From assembly GCF_009002475.1 (NCBI RefSeq), contig NZ_AP019860.1, positions 4,650,001 to 4,714,000 on the forward strand: 64,000 nucleotides of DNA. The letters run 5' to 3'. This DNA comes from Candidatus Uabimicrobium amorphum. Its GTDB lineage: Bacteria > Planctomycetota > Uabimicrobiia > Uabimicrobiales > Uabimicrobiaceae. Positions within the stretch are counted from its first letter, which is position 1; each line of letters starts with the position of its first letter. Below the pieces are notes generated by a model, which saw only the letters and a list, made by a program, of their open reading frames with translations, had not been told where the DNA came from and ran no database searches. Shown piece by piece: positions 36,517 to 45,845 of this stretch. Position numbers and translations under genes: made by a program.

Positions 36517-37633
36517 GAATAAAAATAACGAGAATTATATTGTTTTTGCCGACGACTGGGGAGCGCATCCTTCGAGTTGTCAGCATTTATTTCGCCAAAC
36601 AAAAGCACCTGTTTTATGGCTAAACACTGTTATGCGCATGCCAAAGCTAAATCTTCGTGATTTACGGCGTATATACCAAAAACTTTTCTCGTCTCCCCAA
36701 AAAGCAAATACGACACAAGAACATCCATATTTAAAAGTAAAACGCGTTTTTATGATTCCTATATTCAATTGGTTTTTTCGCAAGATAAATGCCATATTGT
36801 TTGCTATGCAAGTACATGTAGATAAAGAGCACACCGTTGTGACAACACTCCCTATTGTAGCGGATTTTTTACAAAATGTAAAATGCCGTAAAAAAGTTTA
36901 TTACTGCGTTGACGAGTTTAGTGAATGGCCTGGGCACAATAAGCAACAAATGCTCACAATGGAAAAAAAATTGATGGCGAATGTCGACGTGGTTATCACT
37001 ACTTCGCACACATTGTATAAAGCCAAAAAAGCCCAAGCACGGCATATCGAAATTCTTACCCATGGCGTTGATGTAGAGCATTTTCGGGATACTTCTTTTA
37101 TTCCACTTGAGATGGAAAAACCAATTATTGGGTACTTTGGATTGTTTGACGAACGCAATGATATGGAATTACTTGAGTTTGTCCTCGACAAATATCCGGC
37201 ATGGAATATTGTTTTTATCGGGCCAGTAGTTATCAATATCCAAGCTTTACAACGATATAAAAATGTACATTTTTTGGGAAAAATCGATTATGCAATACTT
37301 CCTCGATATGTTCGAAATTTTGATGTTTGCATTCTCCCCTACTATGTGAATGAACTCACAAAGTATATCAATCCGTTAAAATTCAAGGAATACTTAAGTA
37401 CGGAAATACCAGTGGTAACTACGGCGTTGCCTAGTTTACAAGACTATCAAAGTGTTATCGGATGGTCACAAAATTACGAAGAGTTTGCTAACCGTGTTGA
37501 TTTTTATTTACACAAAGAAACACCACAACAAAAAAAACAACGCTTGAGCGAAACACGACAGTTTTTAGTTGGCGAATCATGGAGTGAAAAAAGTATGGAG
37601 TTTCGTCAGTATATAGGAACGATGAATGCTTAG
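36515..37633 (+). CDS. Glycosyltransferase, GT-B fold
   Basis: The protein has 372 residues from the ATG at 36515. The N-terminal half (NYIVFADDWGAHPSSCQHLF) is an acceptor-binding domain. The C-terminal half has GYFGLFDERNDMELLEFV, VHFLGKIDYAILPRYV and KFKEYLSTEIPVVTTALP, typical of GT4-like retaining transferases. It should add a sugar to a lipid-linked glycan at the inner face of the membrane. It overlaps the O-ligase gene downstream by 8 bp. Donor and acceptor are unknown. Confidence 0.87.
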   Translation: MNKNNENYIVFADDWGAHPSSCQHLFRQTKAPVLWLNTVMRMPKLNLRDLRRIYQKLFSSPQKANTTQEHPYLKVKRVFMIPIFNWFFRKINAILFAMQVHVDKEHTVVTTLPIVADFLQNVKCRKKVYYCVDEFSEWPGHNKQQMLTMEKKLMANVDVVITTSHTLYKAKKAQARHIEILTHGVDVEHFRDTSFIPLEMEKPIIGYFGLFDERNDMELLEFVLDKYPAWNIVFIGPVVINIQALQRYKNVHFLGKIDYAILPRYVRNFDVCILPYYVNELTKYINPLKFKEYLSTEIPVVTTALPSLQDYQSVIGWSQNYEEFANRVDFYLHKETPQQKKQRLSETRQFLVGESWSEKSMEFRQYIGTMNA

Positions 37634-39455
37634 AATGTTGTTAGTGGTGAATGTTACTATGTCGGGCGTATTAGGATCTTTCATCGTACCCTTTTATGGC
37701 TTGTGTGTCTATATATGGTTTGCTTACATCCGGGCGCAAGAGTGGGCACGAAATGTTGGGTGGTTTATGTCTTTACGCCCGTCTCTTCTCATAGCGCTAT
37801 GCATTATTATGGGATGTATTATACATAAGAAAAAAATATTTCGCCTTCACGTTATTAGCGTTTTATTGATGTTGTTTTGGTTTTGGATTTCGATTTGCCA
37901 TTTCAATTCTATAAATAGATTTGCTTCGGGCTTCTGGATGGACTTCATGAATAAATTGATGATATCTGGTTGTCTGATTATTGGTTTGGTGAATACGAAA
38001 CGAAAAATGATGTATATTTTCATTCCTTTTGTTTTATCTATAGGCTTTTATTCTAGCAAAAGTGGTTTATTTGGCATTATACACCCAGGAGCAAAAATAG
38101 CACAGGGGCCAGGTGGAATGATGAAAGATAACAACTCCTTTGCCATGGCATTTAACATGATTCTACCTTTTGTTTTTTTTGCTGGGCGACTTTATTCTTT
38201 CAAAGTGTTAAAACTTGGACTGACATTTCTATTTTATCTTTCTATCTTTGGAGTTGTGTTTACCTACTCTCGTGGAGGCTTTTTAGGGCTGGTGGCGGTT
38301 GTCATACTTTTGCAATTGAAAGCGAAGAGGAATATCTTTATCTTAGTTTTTGGAGCGCTTTTCATTGGAGTAATTGTATTTGTATCTGTGCCTGAGGCTT
38401 ATAAAAAAAGAATTTTAACTATCTTTTCTAGTGAGGAAAAGCGCGACAAAAGTGCAGGGAGTCGTCTACATTTTTGGAAAGTTGCGGTCATCATTGCCAA
38501 TGATAACCCCATTTTTGGAGTAGGACCTGGGTGTTTCGAGGTAGCATATCCTCGTTATGATTTTTCTAAAGGAAAATTTGGCAAACGAAAAGCGGTGCAT
38601 AGTTGTTATTTTCAAATGCTGTCAAATAATGGTTATCCCGGCTTAATTCTATTTCTGTTATTGATTTTCACTAGTCTGTTGACGTGTATTTATATACGGT
38701 GGAAAGTTCGCAAACGTCGCGATTTAGAATGGGTAACGTATTGCTCCAATACTTTTGAAGTGTCTATCATTGCGTATTGTATTAGTGGTGCTTTTTTGTC
38801 GATGGCGTATGCCGATTTGATTTATCATCTTTTCTTTTTGGTCGTCGCTTTACACAAAACAGCATCTAAATATTTGAAAAACCCTCTCGTTTTGCGATCA
38901 AGAGATATTAGCTCTCTTTACACCTCTCATTTCGAAAAGGCGAAATTCAATGTTGTCGATGACCGCAAGGTTTCTAAACAAGAAATGGAAGCCGCTAAGT
39001 TTATTTTAACGCCATTATATGGTTCAATGGATTGGAATATACTAGAGAAAAAAGACTTTCGTGATGGTATCGTATCTGTTATTTTTGTAGATGAACATGA
39101 GCACCTAGACACGAAACAAAAAGTGATCAACTTTTTAAACAGCGAGGAAGAAGCATTGCTCATTTCTTCGTTAGATTTTGGCTATGAGAAACAAGCAAAT
39201 ATTTGCGATAAATTGTCTGAAAATATTAATGACTACAAGACCATCGTTGTAGAACTTGATAGTATACAACGATTGGAACAACTGCAAAATTTTATTGATG
39301 TCGCACAAGAAGCGCGATATCTAGATATACCCATTATTTGTTATCAAAATACACAAATACATAGTGACAGAGAAATTGCTGTGTATACAATGAATGAGGA
39401 TGATCTTGATGAAGAAAATTTTTGGGATAAATTACGTGAAGATCAAGAACAATAA
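37626..39455 (+). CDS. O-glycosylation ligase-like polymerase, exosortase A-associated, with C-terminal extension
   Basis: The protein has 609 residues. About ten to twelve membrane helices fill residues 1-415. Family blocks of the exosortase A-associated O-antigen-ligase-like proteins are visible: GFYSSKSGLFGI, MMKDNNSFAMAFNM, FTYSRGGFLG, SAGSRLHFWK, NPIFGVGPG and AVHSCYFQMLSNNGYPGL. These enzymes polymerise glycan or move it onto acceptors at the outer face. About 190 further residues (from NPLVLRSRDISS) form a soluble, acidic alpha/beta-looking domain I do not recognise and that such ligases normally lack. An ATG three codons in is an alternative start. Its 3' end overlaps the convergent gene by 13 bp. 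Confidence 0.88.
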   Translation: MLRMLLVVNVTMSGVLGSFIVPFYGLCVYIWFAYIRAQEWARNVGWFMSLRPSLLIALCIIMGCIIHKKKIFRLHVISVLLMLFWFWISICHFNSINRFASGFWMDFMNKLMISGCLIIGLVNTKRKMMYIFIPFVLSIGFYSSKSGLFGIIHPGAKIAQGPGGMMKDNNSFAMAFNMILPFVFFAGRLYSFKVLKLGLTFLFYLSIFGVVFTYSRGGFLGLVAVVILLQLKAKRNIFILVFGALFIGVIVFVSVPEAYKKRILTIFSSEEKRDKSAGSRLHFWKVAVIIANDNPIFGVGPGCFEVAYPRYDFSKGKFGKRKAVHSCYFQMLSNNGYPGLILFLLLIFTSLLTCIYIRWKVRKRRDLEWVTYCSNTFEVSIIAYCISGAFLSMAYADLIYHLFFLVVALHKTASKYLKNPLVLRSRDISSLYTSHFEKAKFNVVDDRKVSKQEMEAAKFILTPLYGSMDWNILEKKDFRDGIVSVIFVDEHEHLDTKQKVINFLNSEEEALLISSLDFGYEKQANICDKLSENINDYKTIVVELDSIQRLEQLQNFIDVAQEARYLDIPIICYQNTQIHSDREIAVYTMNEDDLDEENFWDKLREDQEQ

Positions 39456-41890
39456 TAGATAAGCACTGCAAGAATAGTCATTATTCCGCATAATACGAGT
39501 CCTAAAATTTTGCCTATGCGTTTAATTTTGTATTTAACATGTACCTTTTGAGGTGTAAATACAAATTTGGCCATATGGCTTTTGTTTTGTTTAGGGAAAC
39601 TTTTGGTCATTGGATGCAGGGTGGCATAGTGATAAATATTTCCCCAATGCATCATAATTGCGATAGGGCGTACAAAATTTTTTCGGTTGGGGTATTGTTG
39701 TTCTAAAGTTGTGAGTGCACGATGATAAAAATAATGCATTTTCTCAGTAAATTGAACATTTTTTTTGTACTGACCAGCCAAAAAAAACACATGTACTTTA
39801 CGTAATTCTTGGGCCGCCCATGTTTCTGTAGGGTATTCTAACTTTTGCGGTTTATCAAGATAGAAATACTCATTTTTTACCATCCAATGTGCATAATGCA
39901 GTAAAGATGCGACACTGTGGCTGTAGATCTCATCGTAGTTGTTGTGTTGTTCTTTAAAAGACAAATACTTGCCGAGAATTTGTAAAAAAACTGTATATGA
40001 CCATCTTTCTTCTGGCTCAGAAAGTCTAAGCTCATCGAAATTATCATGAGGGGTTATACATCTTGCGATGAGTTTTTCTGCTGCAATGATGTATTTTTTC
40101 TCGTGTGTGAGAGAATAAGCGTCTAGAAGCGCATTGATCGAGTTTGCACTTCCGCGCCCTGGACCATGGTAATGAGGAGAATATGTCTGGCTACTCAAAC
40201 CTGTGTCACTCTTATCAATAAACCGGAATATATTTTGACTACCATCCTCCATGTTGAGAACCCACTCCGCCAACAGCAAAACAGCTTCTTTTGCCTGTAG
40301 ATTTCCCGTGGCAAGGTAAAAGTGCATAAGACCGGTTGTGTAATTATGTTCATTGGAAGGTCCCCCACCATACAATTTGGGAAAGGGAACTTGATCTAGA
40401 TGCATGTGTGAATAACAACGATGTGTTGCTGTTTGTGCCGGTAGATAGTGGTTTGTGTGCCAAAAAAGACCGTTGTTGTAGGCTGGTTTATCGTGATTTG
40501 TACGATAGATATCAATGTCAATGACATGTTGTGCTAAATTCTCCATGAGATCAAACCAATTTGATTGACCCGTGCGTATGTACTGCAAGAAAAAGCCATA
40601 TATCAGATCATATTGGTTGTTGTAATGAGAAATAAACATGGATTTTTGGTTGATCGCTTCATGGTCGGCGAAAAAGTCTCCAAAATTTCTCCAACCATAT
40701 TCATCGACTCGCTCATTACGCTTTATAAAGGAGTTTTCACCATGGACGGCTTTGGCAATGATATCATCTACAGGTGTTTTTGTGTCTGTAAAGAAGTCAA
40801 TGGTCTTTGTTTTCGTATAATACGCAGCAGGTATTTGCGGGCGTAGTTTTTTCGTTGGTAACTCTTTATCATACACAATATGAAATATATGAGTTTTTTG
40901 TTCACCTCCTTGTAATTCAAAAAGATGTTGACAATCTTGTGGAAATAAACGTAGCTGGATGTTGTTTTTATCGCATGCGATGGCCTTAGGAAAGTTTTGC
41001 CAGAAGTTTTCAATCATTATATGAGCAACATGTTCCTTGTGTTGTAGCGTAATAGTCGGTTGCGCTCGTTTCCCTTGAGATATTTGTTGCCCGTTATTGT
41101 TGATGCGGTATCCACGAAATGAAGTTGTTATTTTTTTATAGCGATTTATGTGGTTAATACTGTCCCAGTTTTCCCCCCCGCTTGAATCTTGATAAATAAC
41201 GAATTTTTCAAGATTTTCTGATGTTAAATTTGTTTTTATTGTGCAAATGTCACTCATTTTTATATTGATGGAAAAGTCGCGAAATAAAAATGTCCCTGTG
41301 TCGTCGAGATCCCAAAGACCGTTTTTGTGTTGTGCACGCTGAGGGTTATGGAGAGTTACCTCACATGTAATGGAATCATAATAAATATTTAGGTATAATT
41401 TTATCTGGTATTTTTTTAGGGCAACGCCTTGAAAAAATAACGTGGTACAAATATTGTCTTCACTTACTTGTTGTAATGGTAGATGGATAGAATGTGTATG
41501 ATTTTTTTGATCTTGGATAGTCGCGGATAACTCATATTGAGTTTGTCGATATGCAATAGATACAAAGCTTTGTTTGTGTAAAGAAGGTCTCCATGATATA
41601 TTCGTAGACAAAGTCCTCTTTTCATTTGATTTATCAGTACAGATAACGTATTCTTTAATTTCACGTGGTTGTAAGTTGGCATAAAAATGGATTAGTAACC
41701 AACGAATACTGCCATCACCCCACCACTGGGTAACTTGTTTTTGTATTGTTAGAGTGTGTTCTTGATCTTTTAGGTGAATATCGTCGACATTGTCTACCAT
41801 TCTTTGGACCAATGGAACACCAAAACAAACAACTTCATTTTTGCGACGTATTCCGCAATTCTCGACTAAAACAAAAGATGAAATAATCAT
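39443..41890 (-). CDS. RIFT-barrel (YetA/rhamnogalacturonan-lyase-like) protein with C-terminal membrane anchor
   Basis: The protein has 815 residues. The N-terminal region (EVVCFGVPLVQRMV, then QWWGDGSIRWLLIHF) matches the pattern of PcRGLX/YetA-like RIFT-barrel proteins, some of which cleave polysaccharides. The central part is beta-rich, followed by an alpha/alpha-barrel-like region (HNYTTGLMHFYLATG, NSINALLDAYSLTHEKKYII). A single hydrophobic helix lies near the C-terminus (about 793-813). No N-terminal signal peptide is visible, so the topology is unclear. It may process the exopolysaccharide. The 3' end overlaps the convergent ligase gene, and it is divergent from the outer-membrane barrel gene. 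Confidence 0.72.
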   Translation of the reverse strand: MIISSFVLVENCGIRRKNEVVCFGVPLVQRMVDNVDDIHLKDQEHTLTIQKQVTQWWGDGSIRWLLIHFYANLQPREIKEYVICTDKSNEKRTLSTNISWRPSLHKQSFVSIAYRQTQYELSATIQDQKNHTHSIHLPLQQVSEDNICTTLFFQGVALKKYQIKLYLNIYYDSITCEVTLHNPQRAQHKNGLWDLDDTGTFLFRDFSINIKMSDICTIKTNLTSENLEKFVIYQDSSGGENWDSINHINRYKKITTSFRGYRINNNGQQISQGKRAQPTITLQHKEHVAHIMIENFWQNFPKAIACDKNNIQLRLFPQDCQHLFELQGGEQKTHIFHIVYDKELPTKKLRPQIPAAYYTKTKTIDFFTDTKTPVDDIIAKAVHGENSFIKRNERVDEYGWRNFGDFFADHEAINQKSMFISHYNNQYDLIYGFFLQYIRTGQSNWFDLMENLAQHVIDIDIYRTNHDKPAYNNGLFWHTNHYLPAQTATHRCYSHMHLDQVPFPKLYGGGPSNEHNYTTGLMHFYLATGNLQAKEAVLLLAEWVLNMEDGSQNIFRFIDKSDTGLSSQTYSPHYHGPGRGSANSINALLDAYSLTHEKKYIIAAEKLIARCITPHDNFDELRLSEPEERWSYTVFLQILGKYLSFKEQHNNYDEIYSHSVASLLHYAHWMVKNEYFYLDKPQKLEYPTETWAAQELRKVHVFFLAGQYKKNVQFTEKMHYFYHRALTTLEQQYPNRKNFVRPIAIMMHWGNIYHYATLHPMTKSFPKQNKSHMAKFVFTPQKVHVKYKIKRIGKILGLVLCGIMTILAVLIYYCS

Positions 41891-41953
41891 TTGTTACTTT
41901 CTGTTGCAAAAAATTTTATGAAATACATAGAATATGGCAGGAAATTTTTTGAA

Positions 41954-43045
41954 ATGCAAACATATTATTGTGCACTTGTCTTCATACTAATTAGTTTTTG
42001 TCATTCGCAAAATATTAAAATTTCTCGCCATGTAAATTTTCAGTTTTCCGAAAATGTAAACTATTCTTCTAATTTATTTCTTGCTGATGACCAAGACGGT
42101 AATCGTACCGAAGATCTAGTGCTAAGTCACTCATTTTCGATGAATCATGCGCAACAACGGCGTCTTTTTTCGTATAGCTTAAATTATAATTTTGGCTACA
42201 ACACGTTTTTGTTGAATGACAATTTTAATTTTGCCTCGCATAATTTTGCTACTCAAATTTCGATACCAAGAAAGAATTACAGTCTATCATTGAGTAGTAT
42301 CCTAGGAGCTAGCTCCGAGTTAGCCTCATTAGAATTCAATGATTTTATCGTCACATACCAAAACACGAATGCGGCAAATGTCTCTTGGCAGATTAACCCT
42401 AAATGGAATGTAAACGCCGGAGCTTCATATCAAGCGGTACGTTTCCCCGACTTAGACGATAGTGATAGTGACATTTTTAGCTTTTCTTTTAATACAAACT
42501 ATCGGATAAACGATCGTGTTTCATGGAATGTTGGAACGCAATACAATATTATCATTGGTGGCGAGGTCCAAGGGATTCCTGCAGTTAATTTGGGGTTAGC
42601 CATTAATTCCCAACTTCCTGGAATATATTGGCTTGACAATATTTCTTTTAGTTTTGGTTTTACCGTGGATGGGTCATTTGATAACCCATTACTTTTTAAT
42701 TTTGGAGCTGCGGGAGCCATAAGTAAGCAATTAAACTGGACATTCAATGGATCAAGGATTTTGACATTTTCTCTTATTGAAGATGTACAAATTCAAACAA
42801 ACGTAAACTTTTCATTGATATATAATCTCAATGAATACATATCCCCTAACATACAAATAGGTTTCTTGCACACTGAGTTACAAGATGAAGACAATCTAAT
42901 CGGGTTGGTCATATCAACATCTTATGGATATAGCCCTACCAATTGGTGCTCTATGAGTATAAATTACAATTTCAATACTAGAGACGATGGGGATAGTCTG
43001 TTTCTCGGGCACAATATATCTTACTCTATCAACTTTTCTTTTTAA
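41954..43045 (+). CDS. Outer-membrane beta-barrel protein
   Basis: The product has 363 residues. The ATG at 41954 is preferred because a signal peptide starts there (MQTYYCALVFILISFCHS) with AGGA upstream; upstream in-frame starts at 41891 and 41918 would put 12-21 charged residues before it. The mature part is made of alternating amphipathic strands rich in Asn, Ser, Phe and Tyr and ends ISYSINFSF, with the terminal Phe typical of BamA-inserted barrels. Position in the polysaccharide cluster suggests an outer-membrane export or secretion channel, as in other exosortase loci. It starts the long plus-strand operon that continues to 49293. Confidence 0.82.
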   Translation: MQTYYCALVFILISFCHSQNIKISRHVNFQFSENVNYSSNLFLADDQDGNRTEDLVLSHSFSMNHAQQRRLFSYSLNYNFGYNTFLLNDNFNFASHNFATQISIPRKNYSLSLSSILGASSELASLEFNDFIVTYQNTNAANVSWQINPKWNVNAGASYQAVRFPDLDDSDSDIFSFSFNTNYRINDRVSWNVGTQYNIIIGGEVQGIPAVNLGLAINSQLPGIYWLDNISFSFGFTVDGSFDNPLLFNFGAAGAISKQLNWTFNGSRILTFSLIEDVQIQTNVNFSLIYNLNEYISPNIQIGFLHTELQDEDNLIGLVISTSYGYSPTNWCSMSINYNFNTRDDGDSLFLGHNISYSINFSF

Positions 43046-43106
43046 CGAAGATCTATACTTTCGTTGTACTATTTCGCCGTCCGTATTTTGTTTGAGAATT
43101 TTAGAG

Positions 43107-44270
43107 ATGACCAAATCGTATAAGCCCAAAAAACACCTGTTTTTATCAGAGCTATACCCACCAACTATTGGTGGAAGTTGTACAATGTTTGCTGGAAGAT
43201 TTGAAAACGAACGAAATATCGTAGTATTGACAAAAGAGATACCTAATTCTAGCTCGTTTGACGAAGCGCAGTCGTATTGTATTGTTCGCAAAAAAATGAG
43301 CTATGACGGTCCTAACGGTTTTGAGTGGTGGGGAATGGTCAAGCGCTTTGTCTTGGCTGCTATTCCAATTATACGCAAACATAAAGTTCAGGTTATTCAA
43401 TGTGCGCGTCCTATTCCAGAAGGTATTGCGGGATTAATATTAAGTGTTGTATTGCGCAAGAAACTTGTCATTAACTATCATGGCGAGGACATCTCTGTAT
43501 TTCAAAGATACAAAGTGGAGCGTTTTTTGTTAAAAAAAATGCTGGAAAAAGCACACCTCAATCTATTTAACTCGTCGTATACCAAGTCGATTGCTGACGA
43601 TCTAACTACAAAAAAAGTACAGCAGGCAATTATCCATCCTGGTTTTTCTCCTGAAAAATTGCAGAACAATTGTTATGAGGGGAGTCATTACAAGGAGAAA
43701 AATCTCAATATCTTAACCGTGGGTAGATTTCAATGCCGCAAAGGTCAAGATCATGTGATACATGCTATGGCAAAAATAGTGCAATTTTTTCCCAAGGTTC
43801 ACTACACTATGATTGGTTCTGAACAAGGAGGAACGGAAAATTGGTCGCACCATTTACGGCAGTTGGCAAAAGATCTTGATTTAGAAGAAAATGTTTCTAT
43901 TTTGGAAGATGTTGCCGATGAGCACATGCTTTATTTTTACAAAAATTGCGATGTATTTGTAATGCCTAACCGCAAAGACGGAGACGATGTCGAAGGTTTT
44001 GGGATTGTTTTTATTGAAGCAGGTTTTTGTGGAAAGCCTGTTATTGGTGGGCTTGTTGGAGGTAGCGTTGATGCGATTGAAAATGAGGTTACCGGTTATT
44101 TGGTTGATGGCGAAAATGTTGACGAAATAGCTTCGAAAATAAAAGAAATACTGAAAGACAAAAAGTTAGCGGGCGATTTAGGACGCAGGGGTTATCAGCG
44201 TAGCCTAAATTTTACTCACAAAGCGTTATGTGTAAAATATAAAAATGAACTCGGAAAACGAAACTTATAG
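43107..44270 (+). CDS. Glycosyltransferase family 4 protein
   Basis: The enzyme has 387 residues from the ATG at 43107; an upstream in-frame extension overlaps the barrel gene and is unlikely. The N-terminal domain has LFLSELYPPTIGGSCTMFAG, and the C-terminal domain has ILTVGRFQCRKGQDHVIHAM. The nucleotide-sugar-binding motif is DVEGFGIVFIEAGFCGKPVI with the E-x7-E pair. It is a retaining transferase acting on a membrane-linked glycan in the cytoplasm. It lies 61 bp after the barrel gene. Sugar specificity is unknown. Confidence 0.92.
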   Translation: MTKSYKPKKHLFLSELYPPTIGGSCTMFAGRFENERNIVVLTKEIPNSSSFDEAQSYCIVRKKMSYDGPNGFEWWGMVKRFVLAAIPIIRKHKVQVIQCARPIPEGIAGLILSVVLRKKLVINYHGEDISVFQRYKVERFLLKKMLEKAHLNLFNSSYTKSIADDLTTKKVQQAIIHPGFSPEKLQNNCYEGSHYKEKNLNILTVGRFQCRKGQDHVIHAMAKIVQFFPKVHYTMIGSEQGGTENWSHHLRQLAKDLDLEENVSILEDVADEHMLYFYKNCDVFVMPNRKDGDDVEGFGIVFIEAGFCGKPVIGGLVGGSVDAIENEVTGYLVDGENVDEIASKIKEILKDKKLAGDLGRRGYQRSLNFTHKALCVKYKNELGKRNL

Positions 44271-44345
44271 GATTGTCCTTTTGCAATGGTTGATTACCTT
44301 TATTTTGCTACTAGTGAACATACTTGCGTTGTAGATTCTTGATAC

Positions 44346-45845
44346 ATGAAAATTCTTAAGTCGAAACAAATAGCGGCAAACTCCTTATTTAGTCTAGCGA
44401 CGTTTATTGTGACTGCGATACTTGGATTTGTCATTGCTCCTGTTACACTGACAAAGTTGGGCAAAACGAATTACGGCTTGTGGATATTTATTACAAGCCT
44501 TTCTTCTTATTATTCCGTGCTGTTTTTGGGATTTGGAACGGTTGTCGTTAAAAGTGTTTCCGAGTACGAGAAAGTGAACGATAAAGCACTCGTGGAAAAA
44601 ACTTTGGGTACGGTGATGGAGATGTTCTGCCGTATCGGTTGTTTTGTTGCTGTTATTTCGCTTTTGCTGTCCATGTTTTTCCCCTATATTATTGACCTTC
44701 CGCCAAATCAATTTGGTTACCAGTATGCGGTACTTGTGATTGGTTTGCAATTTGCCTTGTCTTTTCCCATTAGTCTTTACCAAGGTATTTTAACAGGTCT
44801 CGAAAGATATATTGTGCGCGATATCATTTCCACATGTATTTTTGGCGCAAACTTCTTGTTTATTTTTTTTATACCGCAAAATTATGCAACTGTTTTGTCC
44901 TTTGCTTGTTTTTCTTTCTGTATAAACATAACCGGTGGGGTATTTTTTTATATACTTTCGCGACATTTTTTCCCCGACATAAGAGTCTGTTCGAAAAACT
45001 ATGTGTCTGAACTGTTCGCTTCTATTTTTCAAATAAGTGTGTACAGTTTCTTCATTACAATATCCCAAAAAATCATTGAGCTATCTGACAAGATAATTAT
45101 CGGTATTTTTTTAGGCCCAATCGCAGTGGCCTTTTATAGCGTGCCGCAAAAGTTAGTGTTTTATCTACAGGTACTTTTATTTAAAGCGCAGTCCCCTGTG
45201 TTTCCACGTTTCATTAATTTATATTCCGGTAACAATATTGCACAATTGAGAAACCTTTATTGTAAGGGCTTTTACTATTCTCTAGCTCTGGCTATGCCCA
45301 TTTGCATTGTTTATGTGAGTTTTGGAGGGATTTTTCAAGGACTTTGGATGGGGCAAGAGTTTGAAAAAATGCACAATGTTCTCATTGTGTTGACGCTGTA
45401 TGCTTTTTTTTCTCAGCCGATCACCAATACATTTTTAAATAGTACACCTTTGAGAAAAGTTGCCGCCAAACTGAATTTTATACAGGCAATATTCAATGTG
45501 ATTTTTTCGGTGATTTTTATTCAATTTTGGGGGTTAATCGGAGTAGCTCTCGCTACTTTTATTCCTAGCTTTTTTATCGCTTTCTTTTTGTTGAATTATA
45601 TTGTAATAAGAAAAATTGAAATTTCTTTTTTGCAGTTTTTGTCTTCGAGTTTTCTTCCCATTATCATCCCAAGTACACTTACCGCTGTTTTTGTTTTTTT
45701 CGTTTATAGAATGGAAATAAGCTACAACATATGGCGATTTTTAATCATGAGCTGTATCGTCGAGTTTATTTTTCTTCTGGCATTAGTATTTTTTAATAGA
45801 GATTTACGCAAACTTATCCATAAGGTGGTAACGCATGGCAAATAA
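44346..45845 (+). CDS. Wzx-like polysaccharide flippase
   Basis: The protein has 499 residues, about 13-14 transmembrane helices and the MATE/MOP-type pattern of lipid-linked oligosaccharide flippases (ITAILGFVIAPVTLTKLGK near the start). It should move completed repeat units across the inner membrane for polymerisation by the ligase-like enzyme. Its 3' end overlaps the next glycosyltransferase by 11 bp. No strong ribosome site was seen before the ATG. Confidence 0.88.
   Translation: MKILKSKQIAANSLFSLATFIVTAILGFVIAPVTLTKLGKTNYGLWIFITSLSSYYSVLFLGFGTVVVKSVSEYEKVNDKALVEKTLGTVMEMFCRIGCFVAVISLLLSMFFPYIIDLPPNQFGYQYAVLVIGLQFALSFPISLYQGILTGLERYIVRDIISTCIFGANFLFIFFIPQNYATVLSFACFSFCINITGGVFFYILSRHFFPDIRVCSKNYVSELFASIFQISVYSFFITISQKIIELSDKIIIGIFLGPIAVAFYSVPQKLVFYLQVLLFKAQSPVFPRFINLYSGNNIAQLRNLYCKGFYYSLALAMPICIVYVSFGGIFQGLWMGQEFEKMHNVLIVLTLYAFFSQPITNTFLNSTPLRKVAAKLNFIQAIFNVIFSVIFIQFWGLIGVALATFIPSFFIAFFLLNYIVIRKIEISFLQFLSSSFLPIIIPSTLTAVFVFFVYRMEISYNIWRFLIMSCIVEFIFLLALVFFNRDLRKLIHKVVTHGK

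Noticed and set aside
37626..39455. The ligase-like protein as the missing exosortase
   Set aside because: It carries the ligase blocks (DNNSFAMAFNM, HSCYFQMLSNNGYPG) and is too long. No exosortase Cys/Arg/His arrangement in its helices was seen.
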